A stretch of 64,000 nt of DNA from Streptomyces olivochromogenes (GTDB taxonomy: Bacteria > Actinomycetota > Actinomycetes > Streptomycetales > Streptomycetaceae): NCBI RefSeq assembly GCF_021538895.1, contig NZ_JADDRL010000015.1, positions 1 to 64,000 of the forward strand, read 5' to 3'. The translations under genes were made by a program, and so were the position numbers. This document shows positions 41,641-50,204 of the stretch, piece after piece; position 1 is the stretch's first letter, and every line of letters begins with the position of its first letter. The notes under the pieces were generated by a model, which had not been told where the DNA came from, ran no database searches, and saw only the letters and a program-made list of their open reading frames with translations.

Positions 41641-44073
41641 TCACGGCTCCTCGGGCAGCTGCAGCTCCGCCCAGATGGTCTTCCCGTCGGTGCTGTGGCG
41701 GGTGCCCCAGCGCTGGGCGACCTGGGCGACCAGGAAGAGGCCGCGCCCGCCCTCGTCCGTGGTGAGGGCCCGGCGCAGGTGCGGGGAGGTGCTGCTGGCG
41801 TCCGAGACCTCGCAGATCAGGTTCCGCTCATGGATCAGACGCAGCGAGATCGGGCCGAACGCGTGCTTGATGGCGTTGGTGACGAGCTCGCTCACGACCA
41901 ACTCCGCCGTGAAGGCCACGTCGTCGAGCCCCCAAACGGACAGCTGCTGGTCGACCTTGGTCCGCGTGTCGTGCACGGCCGAAGGGTCCGCGGGAACGTC
42001 CCAGGCGGCGACCCGGTCGGGGCTGAGCGCATGGGTCCGCGCGATGAGGAAGGCGACGTCGTCCCGCGGGCGGTCCGGCAGCAGCGTGCGGACCATGATG
42101 TCGCAGATCTCCTCCAGCGGCCGGTCGGGGTGGGCGAGGGTGAAGCACAGCCGCTCCATCCCCACGTCGACGTCCCGGTCCGACGCCTCGATCAGACCGT
42201 CGGTGTAGAGGGCGATGATGCTCCCCTCCTCCACCGCGATCTCCTTCGACTCGAACGGCAGTCCGCCCAGTCCGAGGGGCGGACCGGCCGGGATGTCGGG
42301 GAACTCGACGGGCTCGCTCAGGTGGGCGATCGCCGGGCTCGGGTGTCCGGCGCGGGCCACGCAGACGGTGCGGGCGACGGGGTCGTAGACGGCGTACACA
42401 CAGGTGGCACCGACCACGGTGGGGCCCTGCGGAGCCGCCTCGGCCTCCTCCGACAGGCGTACGACCAGGTCGTCGACGTGGGTCATCAGCTCGTCCGGGG
42501 GCAGATCCAGGTCCGCCAGCGTCTGCACGGCGGCGCGCAGCCGGCCCATGCTCGCCGCGGCGTGCAGCCCGTGGCCGATGACGTCCCCCACGACCAGGGC
42601 GACCCTGCCCCCCGACAGCGGGATGACGTCGAACCAGTCGCCGCCCACCCCCGCCTCGACATCGGTCGGCAGATACCGGCAGGCGACCTCGACCGCGTGG
42701 TGCCGGGGCAGGTCGGGGGGCAGCAGGCTCTTCTGCAGCATGAGCGCCGCCTCCCGCTCCCGCGCGAAGCGCCGGGCGTTGTCGACGCACACCCCGGCCC
42801 GCGCCACCAGCTCCTCGACGAGGAGCAGGTCGTCCTCGTCGAACGCGTCCGGGTTCTTCCAGCGCAGCAGGGTGACCACGCCCATGGTGATGCCGCGTGC
42901 CCGCAGCGGCACGACCAGGTGCGAGTGCACGCCCAGCCGGATGAGCTTCGTCCAGCGCTCGGAGTCGTCGAGGAGCCAGGGCGTCGCGGCGCTGACGTCC
43001 TCGCGGATGGACCTGCCCGTGCCCAGGCAGCGCTGCTGGGGGGACGGCGGCGGATAGTTGATGGCGCCTCCGATCTCCACGACCACTTCGGGAAGGTCCT
43101 CCTGGATGGACAGGTGACCGGCCCGGCGCAGGGTCGATTCGCCGTTCTGGGTTCCCCGAGACGGGTCCGCCCGCGCCCGGACGCCTTCCAGGACGTCGAT
43201 CGCCACGAAGTCGGCGACCCTCGGCACCATCACCTCCGCCAGTTCCTGCACGGTGCGGCCGAGGTCCAGCGTGGTGCCGATGTGTTCACCGGCCTCGTTC
43301 AACAGGGCGAGGCGGTCGCGCGCCGAGTCCTGGCCGACGGCCTGCAGGGCGACGAGGCAGATGCCCAGGGTCTCCCCCTCGGAGTTCCGCACCGGGAAGA
43401 ACGAGCGCACACTGACCCGCCGCTGACCTCGCCGGCGGCGGTCCGCGCCGTGGATGGGCGCGTATTCCAGGGACACCTGGGGCTGCCCGGTGACCAGCGC
43501 CCGCCGGGCGTGCCGCTGCAGCAGGGGCGACACCTCACCGGAGCCGGCGTCGGTTCCGGTCCCGTCGCCCCCGGCCTGCCGGTGCCCCTCCATCTCGGTC
43601 AGGGCGCGGTTCGCCCAGCTCCAGCGCAGGTCCTCGGTGCCCAGGACGGCGATGCCCAGGGGTGAGCGTTCGAGCAGACCTCGGGCGAGCGTCTCGTAGG
43701 AGTCGTACGCGATCCGCTGCTCGGCGTCGCACGCGACCACGAGCCAGCCGCGGTGTCCGTCGGCGGCGGCCAGCGGGCAGGCCCGCAGCGCGAGGTCGAG
43801 GGTGTGGCCGGCGCGGTGCAGGACGGCGAGTACGCCGTGCCAGGCGCGGCCGCTGCGGCGCAGCCCTGCCACGGCCGCGCCCAGGTCGCCGCCCGCCAGG
43901 ACGGTTTCCGCGGGCCGCCCCACCACGTCACGGGCCGGGTGTCCGAGCAGGCGCTCGGCTCCGGGGCTCCAGAAGACGATCAGCCCCCTGGCATCGGTGA
44001 CCGCCACGGCCGCGGACTCGATGTCGAACGGATCGGCCGGTTCTGTGCTTCCGAGCGCGCGGCTGACGCCCAT
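41641..44073 (-). CDS. PAS-PAS-GAF-PP2C phosphatase with HATPase kinase domain
   Basis: The 810-residue soluble protein is a multi-domain RsbU-like regulator. PAS1 (about 15-125) has VTDARGLIVFWSPGAERLLG. PAS2 (about 130-250) has LGIAVLGTEDLRWSWANRAL. A GAF domain (about 265-430) follows. The SpoIIE/PP2C phosphatase (about 450-660) has VGGDWFDVIPLSGGRVALVVGDVIGHG (metal Asp residues; quoted in two parts) and IIALYTDGLIEA. The C-terminal HATPase_c anti-sigma-like domain has VVSELVTNAIKHA and DEGGRGLFLVAQVAQRWG. One protein thus combines phosphatase and anti-sigma kinase functions. ATG 44073 has only a weak ribosome binding site. Confidence 0.9.
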   Translation of the reverse strand: MGVSRALGSTEPADPFDIESAAVAVTDARGLIVFWSPGAERLLGHPARDVVGRPAETVLAGGDLGAAVAGLRRSGRAWHGVLAVLHRAGHTLDLALRACPLAAADGHRGWLVVACDAEQRIAYDSYETLARGLLERSPLGIAVLGTEDLRWSWANRALTEMEGHRQAGGDGTGTDAGSGEVSPLLQRHARRALVTGQPQVSLEYAPIHGADRRRRGQRRVSVRSFFPVRNSEGETLGICLVALQAVGQDSARDRLALLNEAGEHIGTTLDLGRTVQELAEVMVPRVADFVAIDVLEGVRARADPSRGTQNGESTLRRAGHLSIQEDLPEVVVEIGGAINYPPPSPQQRCLGTGRSIREDVSAATPWLLDDSERWTKLIRLGVHSHLVVPLRARGITMGVVTLLRWKNPDAFDEDDLLLVEELVARAGVCVDNARRFAREREAALMLQKSLLPPDLPRHHAVEVACRYLPTDVEAGVGGDWFDVIPLSGGRVALVVGDVIGHGLHAAASMGRLRAAVQTLADLDLPPDELMTHVDDLVVRLSEEAEAAPQGPTVVGATCVYAVYDPVARTVCVARAGHPSPAIAHLSEPVEFPDIPAGPPLGLGGLPFESKEIAVEEGSIIALYTDGLIEASDRDVDVGMERLCFTLAHPDRPLEEICDIMVRTLLPDRPRDDVAFLIARTHALSPDRVAAWDVPADPSAVHDTRTKVDQQLSVWGLDDVAFTAELVVSELVTNAIKHAFGPISLRLIHERNLICEVSDASSTSPHLRRALTTDEGGRGLFLVAQVAQRWGTRHSTDGKTIWAELQLPEEP

Positions 44074-44296
44074 ACGTACGTCCCATCCCAGGGCCGGGCC
44101 CCCACGAAGCCCATTGTTGCACCGAGGGTCACCCCCCGCCGCACCGCGCCGCGGGCCCCGGCCGGTGCCGCCGTCCGCACACGTCACGAGCGCGCAACGA
44201 CCTGTGGAAGGTGAAACTGCGGACGGCCGCGGATCGTCCCTCCTCCCGGATCACATCGCCCGTACCCGGGCTGCTCGTATCAAGGGGGGACCCACC

Positions 44297-44986
44297 ATGG
44301 CACCGACCACGAAGACCGGCCGCCGCAGACCGGCCGCGCTCCGCACGACCGCCGTGAGCCTGTGCACCGTGACCGCACTGGCCCTGGCGCTCACCGGCTG
44401 CAACGGCAGCGCCGACAGCGACAACGCCTCGTCCGCCCCGAGCGCCGGGGACACGAGTGCCGCCGCGCCGGCGAGCGGCAGCGGCACCCCGGCGGCCGGG
44501 GCCACGCCCGCCGCCAAGACCTCCACCGGTTCGAGCGGCAAGGGCGGCGGCACCGCCACCGCCGGATCCGCCCCGGCCGCCTCGACCGCGCCGGCCGCGA
44601 GCGCGTCGTCCGCCGCGGGGGGCGGCGGGGACGCCGGCTGCGACCACAAGATGCCGATCTCCCCCGACGAGGTCGCCGTCTACCGCTACTCGCCCGAGGG
44701 CGGTTCCCTCAGCCTGATCGTCAAGCACGGCAACTGGGGCTGCCCCACCGGGGATTCCGACGGCGCGCCGTTCGAGACCGTGGGCAAGGAGACCTACCTG
44801 CCCATGGACCAGGCCGCCTACGTGACCGCCACCAACCCGATCGTGGAGAGCTCGAAGAACCAGCGCATCGGCGTGCAGGAACTCCTCGACTGGCTGGACG
44901 CGCATCCCGACAGCGGCCTGGTCTTCAAGTACCACCTCGGCGGCGACGGAGCCATCGACAGCCTGGAGCAGGTCTTCACCCCCTGA
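44297..44986 (+). CDS. Lipoprotein of unknown function
   Basis: The 229-residue precursor has a lipobox (ALALTGCNG) after a typical signal, a 90-residue Ala/Ser/Thr/Gly/Pro-rich linker, and a C-terminal folded region (CDHKMPISPDEVAVYRYSPE, HGNWGCPTGDSDGAPF, MDQAAYVTATNPIVESSK, DWLDAHPDSGLVFKYHLGGD). A Cys pair may form a disulfide. It lies between two PP2C-type sensor genes, divergent from one and upstream of the other, suggesting an envelope signal input; no family is recognised. AAGGGGGGA is the ribosome binding site. Confidence 0.75.
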   Translation: MAPTTKTGRRRPAALRTTAVSLCTVTALALALTGCNGSADSDNASSAPSAGDTSAAAPASGSGTPAAGATPAAKTSTGSSGKGGGTATAGSAPAASTAPAASASSAAGGGGDAGCDHKMPISPDEVAVYRYSPEGGSLSLIVKHGNWGCPTGDSDGAPFETVGKETYLPMDQAAYVTATNPIVESSKNQRIGVQELLDWLDAHPDSGLVFKYHLGGDGAIDSLEQVFTP

Positions 44987-45015
44987 GCCGGGGCCGCGGC
45001 GGCACCGGCCCCGGC
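44987..45015 (+). terminator. Strong hairpin after the lipoprotein gene
   Basis: GCCGGGGCCG (44987-44996) pairs with CGGCCCCGGC (45006-45015), beginning at the base after the stop codon. Confidence 0.8.
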
Positions 45016-45167
45016 GTGGGCCGGGCCGCCGGGGGTACTCGGTGCCCCGGGCATGGCGGCGCGACTCGCGCGAGCCGATGGCTCCGGGGCAGCATGGAAG
45101 TACCCGGTGGCCCGAGCGCGGGTGCGCGGCGACGCCGGCCCGGTCGGCCGGTGGAGGAGGATCTGGG

Positions 45168-47252
45168 ATGACAGCCGAATCCTTCCAGGCCAAGGACGCC
45201 GAACCCGTCCAGCCCAGCGACGGTGTGCCCGGCCCGCAGTCGTCCGCGCCCATCGGTCTCCTGGACGTGCTGAGTGTCGCCGCGATCGTCCTGGACTCCC
45301 AGGGACGCATCGTGTTCTGGACGCCGCAGGCGGAGGAGCTCTACGGCTACACCGCGCAGGAGGCCCTCGGCGAGTTCGCGGCGCACCTGCTGATCCGGCC
45401 GGAGCACCTGCAGTCCGTCCTCGGTCTGTTCGCGGAGGTGCTGCAGACCGGCCGGAGCTGGGCCGGCGCCTTTCCCATCCGGCACAAGGACGGCAGCACC
45501 CGCCTGATGGAGTTCCGCAACATGCGGTTGCTGAACGACGTCGGCGAGGTCTACGCCCTCGGCCTCGCGGCCGACCACACGCTGCTCCAGCGCGTCGAGA
45601 CCGACCTCGCCCTGTGCGAGCGGCTGATCAACCAGTCCCCCATCGGCCTGGCCCTGATGGATCCCGACCTGCGCTTCCTCCTGGTGAACCCGGCCCTGGA
45701 GCGGATCGACGGCATACCGGCCGAGGAACACGTCGGCCGCCATCTGCGGGACACCCTGCCCTTCTCCGACGTCGACACCATCGAGTCCGCCCTGCACCAG
45801 GTGCTCACCACGGGCACCCCGTTGCTCGACCAGTACCACGTGGGCCGCGCCCCGTCCGACCGCGAGCGTGCCTGGTCGCTCTCCTTCTACCGGCTGGAGG
45901 ATCCCGGCGGGCGGGTCCTGGGCGCGGCCGCCTCGGTCGTCGACGTCACCGAGCGGCACCGGGCGGCCACCGAGGCCGACCGGGCCCGGCGCCGGCTGGC
46001 TCTCATCGCCGACGCCTCGACCCGCGTCGGCACCACGCTGGAGGTGGAGCAGACCGCCCGTGAGCTGGCCGAGATCGCCGCCCCCGAGCTCGCCGACCTG
46101 GTCGTCGTGGACGTCCTCGACTCCGCCCTGGCCTGCCGCCGTACCCGCAAGCCGGACAACGGCCCGGAGCTCTTCCGCGCGCTGGCCCTCAAGGCCGCCC
46201 ACCCGACGGTGGCCCTGCGCGCCACCGAGGCTCCCGGGGACCTCGCCGCGTACGACGGCGACCGGCTGGTCACCCTGTGCGTGCACACGGGGCGCCCGGT
46301 CCTGGTGCGCGACGTCGGCCAGGACGACCTGCGGCGCATCGCCCGCGACGCCGAGGCCACCGAGCTGCTGGCACGGGCCGGCGTGCACTCGTATCTCGCG
46401 GTGCCGTTGATCGCCCACGGCGAGGTGCTGGGCGCCCTGGACCTCAAACGCACCCGCAACCCGGTGCCGTTCGACCAGGACGACGTCGTGCTGGCGAGCG
46501 AGCTGGCCAGCCGGGCCGCCGTGGCCATCGACAACGCGCGCTGGTTCCAGAGCGTGCGCAACACCGCCCTCACGCTCCAGCGCAGCCTGCTGCCCGACCA
46601 TCCGCCGCACCACACCGGCCTGGAGCTCGCCTCCCGCTACCAGCCCGCGCAGACCACCAGTGAGGTCGGCGGCGACTGGTACGACGTCATCCCGCTCAGC
46701 GACGACAAGACCGCGCTGGTCGTCGGCGACGTCATGGGCAACGGCATCGACGCGGCCGCCACCATGGGCCGGCTGCGCACGGCCACCTGCGCCTACGCGG
46801 ACCTGGACCTCGAACCGGAGGCGGTGCTGCAGCACCTGGACAAGATCACCTGCGATCTGGAGCACTACATCGTCACGTGCCTGTACGCCGTGTACGACCC
46901 GCACACCGGGAAGTGCCGCATCGCCAACGCGGGACACATGCCGCCCGCGCTCGCCGGCCCGGGACGACGTCCGCAACTGCTCGACCTGCCGCCCGGGGCC
47001 CCGCTCGGGGTCGGCGGCATCCCCTTCGAGACCACGACGACCGAACTGGGCCCCGGTGACCTGCTGGTCCTCTACACCGACGGCCTCGTCGAGACCCGGC
47101 ACCACGCCATCGACGACCGTCTGAACGTCCTCCTCAGTTTCCTGGACGAGCCCCAACGGCCCCTGGAGGACACCTGCGACCTCCTGCTCTACGGCCTGCG
47201 CCACCCCGACGACCACGACGACGTCGCGCTCCTCGTGGCCCGGGCCCAATAG
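45168..47252 (+). CDS. PAS-PAS-GAF-PP2C phosphatase (RsbU-like)
   Basis: The 694-residue protein has PAS1 (about 30-140: AAIVLDSQGRIVFWTPQAEELYGY), PAS2 (about 150-270: PIGLALMDPDLRFLLVNPALERIDG; both shown in part), a GAF domain (about 285-450) and a SpoIIE-type PP2C phosphatase (about 470-690) with EVGGDWYDVIPLSDDKTALV, GDVMGNGIDAAATMGRLR and LLVLYTDGLVETR. The N-terminal architecture is paralogous to the protein at 41641-44073, but it has no C-terminal HATPase domain. It should dephosphorylate an anti-sigma antagonist. ATG 45168 follows AGGAGGATCTGGG. Confidence 0.9.
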   Translation: MTAESFQAKDAEPVQPSDGVPGPQSSAPIGLLDVLSVAAIVLDSQGRIVFWTPQAEELYGYTAQEALGEFAAHLLIRPEHLQSVLGLFAEVLQTGRSWAGAFPIRHKDGSTRLMEFRNMRLLNDVGEVYALGLAADHTLLQRVETDLALCERLINQSPIGLALMDPDLRFLLVNPALERIDGIPAEEHVGRHLRDTLPFSDVDTIESALHQVLTTGTPLLDQYHVGRAPSDRERAWSLSFYRLEDPGGRVLGAAASVVDVTERHRAATEADRARRRLALIADASTRVGTTLEVEQTARELAEIAAPELADLVVVDVLDSALACRRTRKPDNGPELFRALALKAAHPTVALRATEAPGDLAAYDGDRLVTLCVHTGRPVLVRDVGQDDLRRIARDAEATELLARAGVHSYLAVPLIAHGEVLGALDLKRTRNPVPFDQDDVVLASELASRAAVAIDNARWFQSVRNTALTLQRSLLPDHPPHHTGLELASRYQPAQTTSEVGGDWYDVIPLSDDKTALVVGDVMGNGIDAAATMGRLRTATCAYADLDLEPEAVLQHLDKITCDLEHYIVTCLYAVYDPHTGKCRIANAGHMPPALAGPGRRPQLLDLPPGAPLGVGGIPFETTTTELGPGDLLVLYTDGLVETRHHAIDDRLNVLLSFLDEPQRPLEDTCDLLLYGLRHPDDHDDVALLVARAQ

Positions 47253-47254
47253 CC

Positions 47255-47270
47255 GGGCCTCCAAAGGCCC
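47255..47270. terminator. Short hairpin between convergent genes
   Basis: GGGCCT-CCAA-AGGCCC forms a perfect 6-bp stem just after the PP2C stop and before the hydrolase end. Confidence 0.5.
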
Positions 47271-47294
47271 CTGGCTCGCCTCCCGCTCCGCCCG

Positions 47295-47957
47295 CTATGT
47301 CTCATCCGGCTCCGCGCGCAGCCGGTCCTCGCACCACTGCCGGGCCGTGGCCGCGACCTGCTCCAGCGCGCCGGGCTCCTCGAAGAGATGCGTGGCCCCC
47401 GGCACCACGCTCAGCGCGTGCGGTGCGTGCAGGCGCCGGGCCGCGTCCTCGTTGAGGCCGAGCACGTCGTGATCCTCACCGCCGACGATGAGCAGCACCG
47501 ACGCCCGTACGGCGGCCAGCGCCTCGTCGGCCAGATCGGGGCGGCCGCCCCGGGAGATCACGGTCAGCACGCGCTCGGGACGTTCGGCGGCGGCGAGCAG
47601 GGCCGCGGCCGCGCCGGTGCTGGCCCCGAACAGGACGACCGGCAGGTCACGGGTGTCGGGCTGCGCCGTGAGCCAGTCGATCGCGGCCACCACGCGGCGG
47701 CCCAGCATCGGGATGTCGAAGCGGTACTCGGCCGTGCGCACGTCACGGCGCTCCTCCTGCTCGGTGAGCAGGTCGATCAACAGGGTGCCGAGGCCGGCGG
47801 TCCGCAGGTCGGCGGCCACCGACCGGTTGCGCCGGCTGTGCCGGGAGCTGCCGCTGCCGTGGGCGAACAGCACCACCGCGCGGGCCGACGTCGGCAGGAC
47901 GAAGTCGCCGGCGAGCGTCGCTCCCTCGACGGGCACCAGAATCATCTCGGAGATCAT
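47295..47957 (-). CDS. Alpha/beta hydrolase (dienelactone hydrolase-like)
   Basis: The 220-residue protein has the alpha/beta hydrolase core: VVLFAHGSGSSRHSRRNRSV (oxyanion region), the nucleophile elbow FGASTGAAAAL with S113, a catalytic Asp in VGGEDHDVL, and His in VPGATHLFEEPGAL. This short form without a lid belongs to the dienelactone hydrolase/YqiA-like group, often found next to phosphoribosyltransferase genes in actinobacteria; none is present here. It is cytoplasmic. Substrate unknown. Confidence 0.87.
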   Translation of the reverse strand: MISEMILVPVEGATLAGDFVLPTSARAVVLFAHGSGSSRHSRRNRSVAADLRTAGLGTLLIDLLTEQEERRDVRTAEYRFDIPMLGRRVVAAIDWLTAQPDTRDLPVVLFGASTGAAAALLAAAERPERVLTVISRGGRPDLADEALAAVRASVLLIVGGEDHDVLGLNEDAARRLHAPHALSVVPGATHLFEEPGALEQVAATARQWCEDRLRAEPDET

Positions 47958-48172
47958 CGGCCTCAGCTTCTTCCGCGGCGTACTGCTCTTCGCGGCTTCG
48001 CGCCTTCGCGGCGCGCCCTACCCGTCGCGTACCCACGTCGCCGCACCGCCACCGCGCGGGCGCGGCCCTCACCCTCCAGCGTGCCGCGCACCGGCCCGCC
48101 GCGCCCGCACAGTCACGCCGCGTCCCCTCCCCGTCACCAAGTGCTGTCGCCCGGGCCGGTGTTCGGTGTCCG

Positions 48173-48889
48173 TCAGCGGGGCCGCGGCAGCGGGCGGCGT
48201 ACCACCAGGCTGCTCACCTCGAAGGTCATCTCCGTCGTCTCGGGATCCGGCGGCGGGTGGTAACGCCCGGCGCACACCGAGAGGTTGACGATGAGGTGGG
48301 CGTGCCAGCCGCGGCCCACGCCCCGGTGGTCCGTGAAGACCCGGGTGCCGTTGACCCACCACACGACGGAGCGGGAGCCGAGGTCGACCCGCAGATCGAC
48401 CCAGGCCCCGGGGCTGACCGCGTCGTCCCGGAAGCAGAGGTCGGCGCCGCGGACGTGGTTGGTGAACTCCAGCAGGTCGGGGTTGTCGGGGTGGTACTCG
48501 AAGACGTCGATCTCCTGGTCGCCGTCCCGCCAGGTCCAGATGGCCGGCCAGGCCCCGGTCTCGCACGGCAGCCGCACCCGCGCCTGGAGCGTGTCCCCGG
48601 CGCGGACCAGGAACGCCTCCTCGCTGCCCTCCGTGGTCAGCAGACCGGTGTTCCATCTGCCGTCCCGGCGCCGCCTGGCCCTGAAGACCCCGGAGCGGCA
48701 GTAGTCGGGGTCCCGTACGAGGTGGTCCAGTTTGTCGTCGTCCGGATTGTCGGGACCGCCGTCGGGGTACGCCCACGAGCGGCCGGCGACCCACTGCCGC
48801 GTGGACGCGAAGTCCGCGGTGAAGACCACGTCGGACGGGGCCGCCGGCGTCGGCTCCACGTGTGGGCCGCCGCTTGTCGGTTGCTGCAT
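48173..48889 (-). CDS. GH16-like (concanavalin-fold) protein, no signal peptide
   Basis: The 238-residue protein has the GH16 active-site signature QEIDVFEYHP, with catalytic E126 and E131, preceded by TGAWPAIWTWRDGD and followed by VDLRVDLGSRSVVWWVNGTRV. These are typical of family 16 beta-glucanases and related lectin-like proteins. There is no signal peptide or transmembrane segment, so it may act inside the cell, leak out, or use another export route. ATG 48889 is divergent from the alcohol dehydrogenase gene. Confidence 0.8.
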   Translation of the reverse strand: MQQPTSGGPHVEPTPAAPSDVVFTADFASTRQWVAGRSWAYPDGGPDNPDDDKLDHLVRDPDYCRSGVFRARRRRDGRWNTGLLTTEGSEEAFLVRAGDTLQARVRLPCETGAWPAIWTWRDGDQEIDVFEYHPDNPDLLEFTNHVRGADLCFRDDAVSPGAWVDLRVDLGSRSVVWWVNGTRVFTDHRGVGRGWHAHLIVNLSVCAGRYHPPPDPETTEMTFEVSSLVVRRPLPRPR

Positions 48890-49103
48890 GACCGATGTCT
48901 CTCCGTCCCGGTGGCCCCCATACCGACACGCCCACGCACCGGCGACGGATCAACCCGTGCGGGTGACCTCGCAGGCCCACGGCTGCCGCCTCCGCCCCGG
49001 GGCGACGACGCTTGCACCGCCCCGGCGTGGTGCGCGAGTGCGAGGAGCGTCGCCCGGTGCCTATGGTCGAAAAGGACCACCCTGCGTCGAAGGGGTTTCG
49101 ATC

Positions 49104-50156
49104 ATGTCTGCCTCCCCCACCCCCGCCATGTTCTCCGGCGGTGCGCTGCGCGCCGCGCAGGTCGCCGAACCCGACGGAGTGCCACGGCTCGTCGAGGTCG
49201 CCGCGCGTGAGCCCGGTCCGGGGTTCGCGCGGATCACCATCGAGGCGTGCGGTGTGTGCCACTCCGACCTGCTGATCAGCTCCGGAGCGCTGGCGGGCAC
49301 CACGTTCCCGGTCACTCCGGGCCATGAGATCGCCGGCCGGATCGACACCCTCGGCGAGGGCGTGACGGGTTGGCGGGTCGGCGACCGGGTCGCCGTCGGC
49401 TGGTACGGCGGCAGCTGCGGGCACTGCGACGCCTGCCGCACGGGCGACGGCGTCCTGTGCCCCGAGCTGATGATCCCGGGCGTGGCCTACCCCGGCGGCT
49501 ATGCCGACTCCGTCGTGGTGCCGGCCGTGGCGCTCGCGGCGATCCCGGACGAGCTGACGGCGGTCGAGGCCGCGCCGCTGGCCTGCGCGGGCATCACGGT
49601 CTTCAACGCGCTGCGCCACTCGGCGGCGGGACCCGGCGATGTCGTCGCCGTCCTGGGGCTGGGCGGCCTCGGGCATCTGGGCGTGCAGTTCGCGCAGAAG
49701 ATGGGCTTCCACACGGTCGCCATCGCCCGCGGCCAGGAGAAGCGGGACCTGGCGCACAAGCTGGGCGCCGCCGAGTACATCGACAGCACCGCCGGTGACG
49801 TCGCCCAGGCCCTGCAGTCGCTGGGCGGGGCCAAGGTGGTGCTGGCCACCGTCACCAACGCCGACGCGATGTCCGCCACCATCGACGGGCTCGGCCGCCG
49901 GGGCGAACTCGCCATCGTGGGCGTCTCGCCCGAACCGCTCACGGTGAACGCTTTGCAGTTGCTGCCCGCGGCCAAGAAGGTCTACGCCCACGCCTCCGGC
50001 ACGGCCGTCGACATCCAGGACACCCTGCGCTTCGCCGCCCAGAGCGGGGTGCGGGCCTGGGTGGAGGAGGTGCCGCTGGAGGACACCGCCGCCGCGGTCG
50101 AGAAGATGACCACCGGCCACGCCCGCTTCCGCATGGTCCTCACCACCGGCCACTGA
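49104..50156 (+). CDS. Zinc-dependent alcohol dehydrogenase (MDR family)
   Basis: The 350-residue protein is a medium-chain dehydrogenase: catalytic zinc ligands in EACGVCHSDLL and PGHEIAGRI, four structural-zinc Cys in GSCGHCDACRTGDGVLC, and NAD-binding GDVVAVLGLGGLGHLGVQFA. Closest overall type is AdhP/propanol-preferring or cinnamyl-alcohol-like dehydrogenases. ATG 49104 has GAAGGGG upstream. It lies divergent to the GH16-like gene and convergent with the amidase gene. The substrate cannot be assigned. Confidence 0.92.
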   Translation: MSASPTPAMFSGGALRAAQVAEPDGVPRLVEVAAREPGPGFARITIEACGVCHSDLLISSGALAGTTFPVTPGHEIAGRIDTLGEGVTGWRVGDRVAVGWYGGSCGHCDACRTGDGVLCPELMIPGVAYPGGYADSVVVPAVALAAIPDELTAVEAAPLACAGITVFNALRHSAAGPGDVVAVLGLGGLGHLGVQFAQKMGFHTVAIARGQEKRDLAHKLGAAEYIDSTAGDVAQALQSLGGAKVVLATVTNADAMSATIDGLGRRGELAIVGVSPEPLTVNALQLLPAAKKVYAHASGTAVDIQDTLRFAAQSGVRAWVEEVPLEDTAAAVEKMTTGHARFRMVLTTGH

Positions 50157-50204
50157 CCCGCACCGACCAGTGGCCGAAGGCGCGCGCCGCCCCCGGCCGC
50201 CGGG

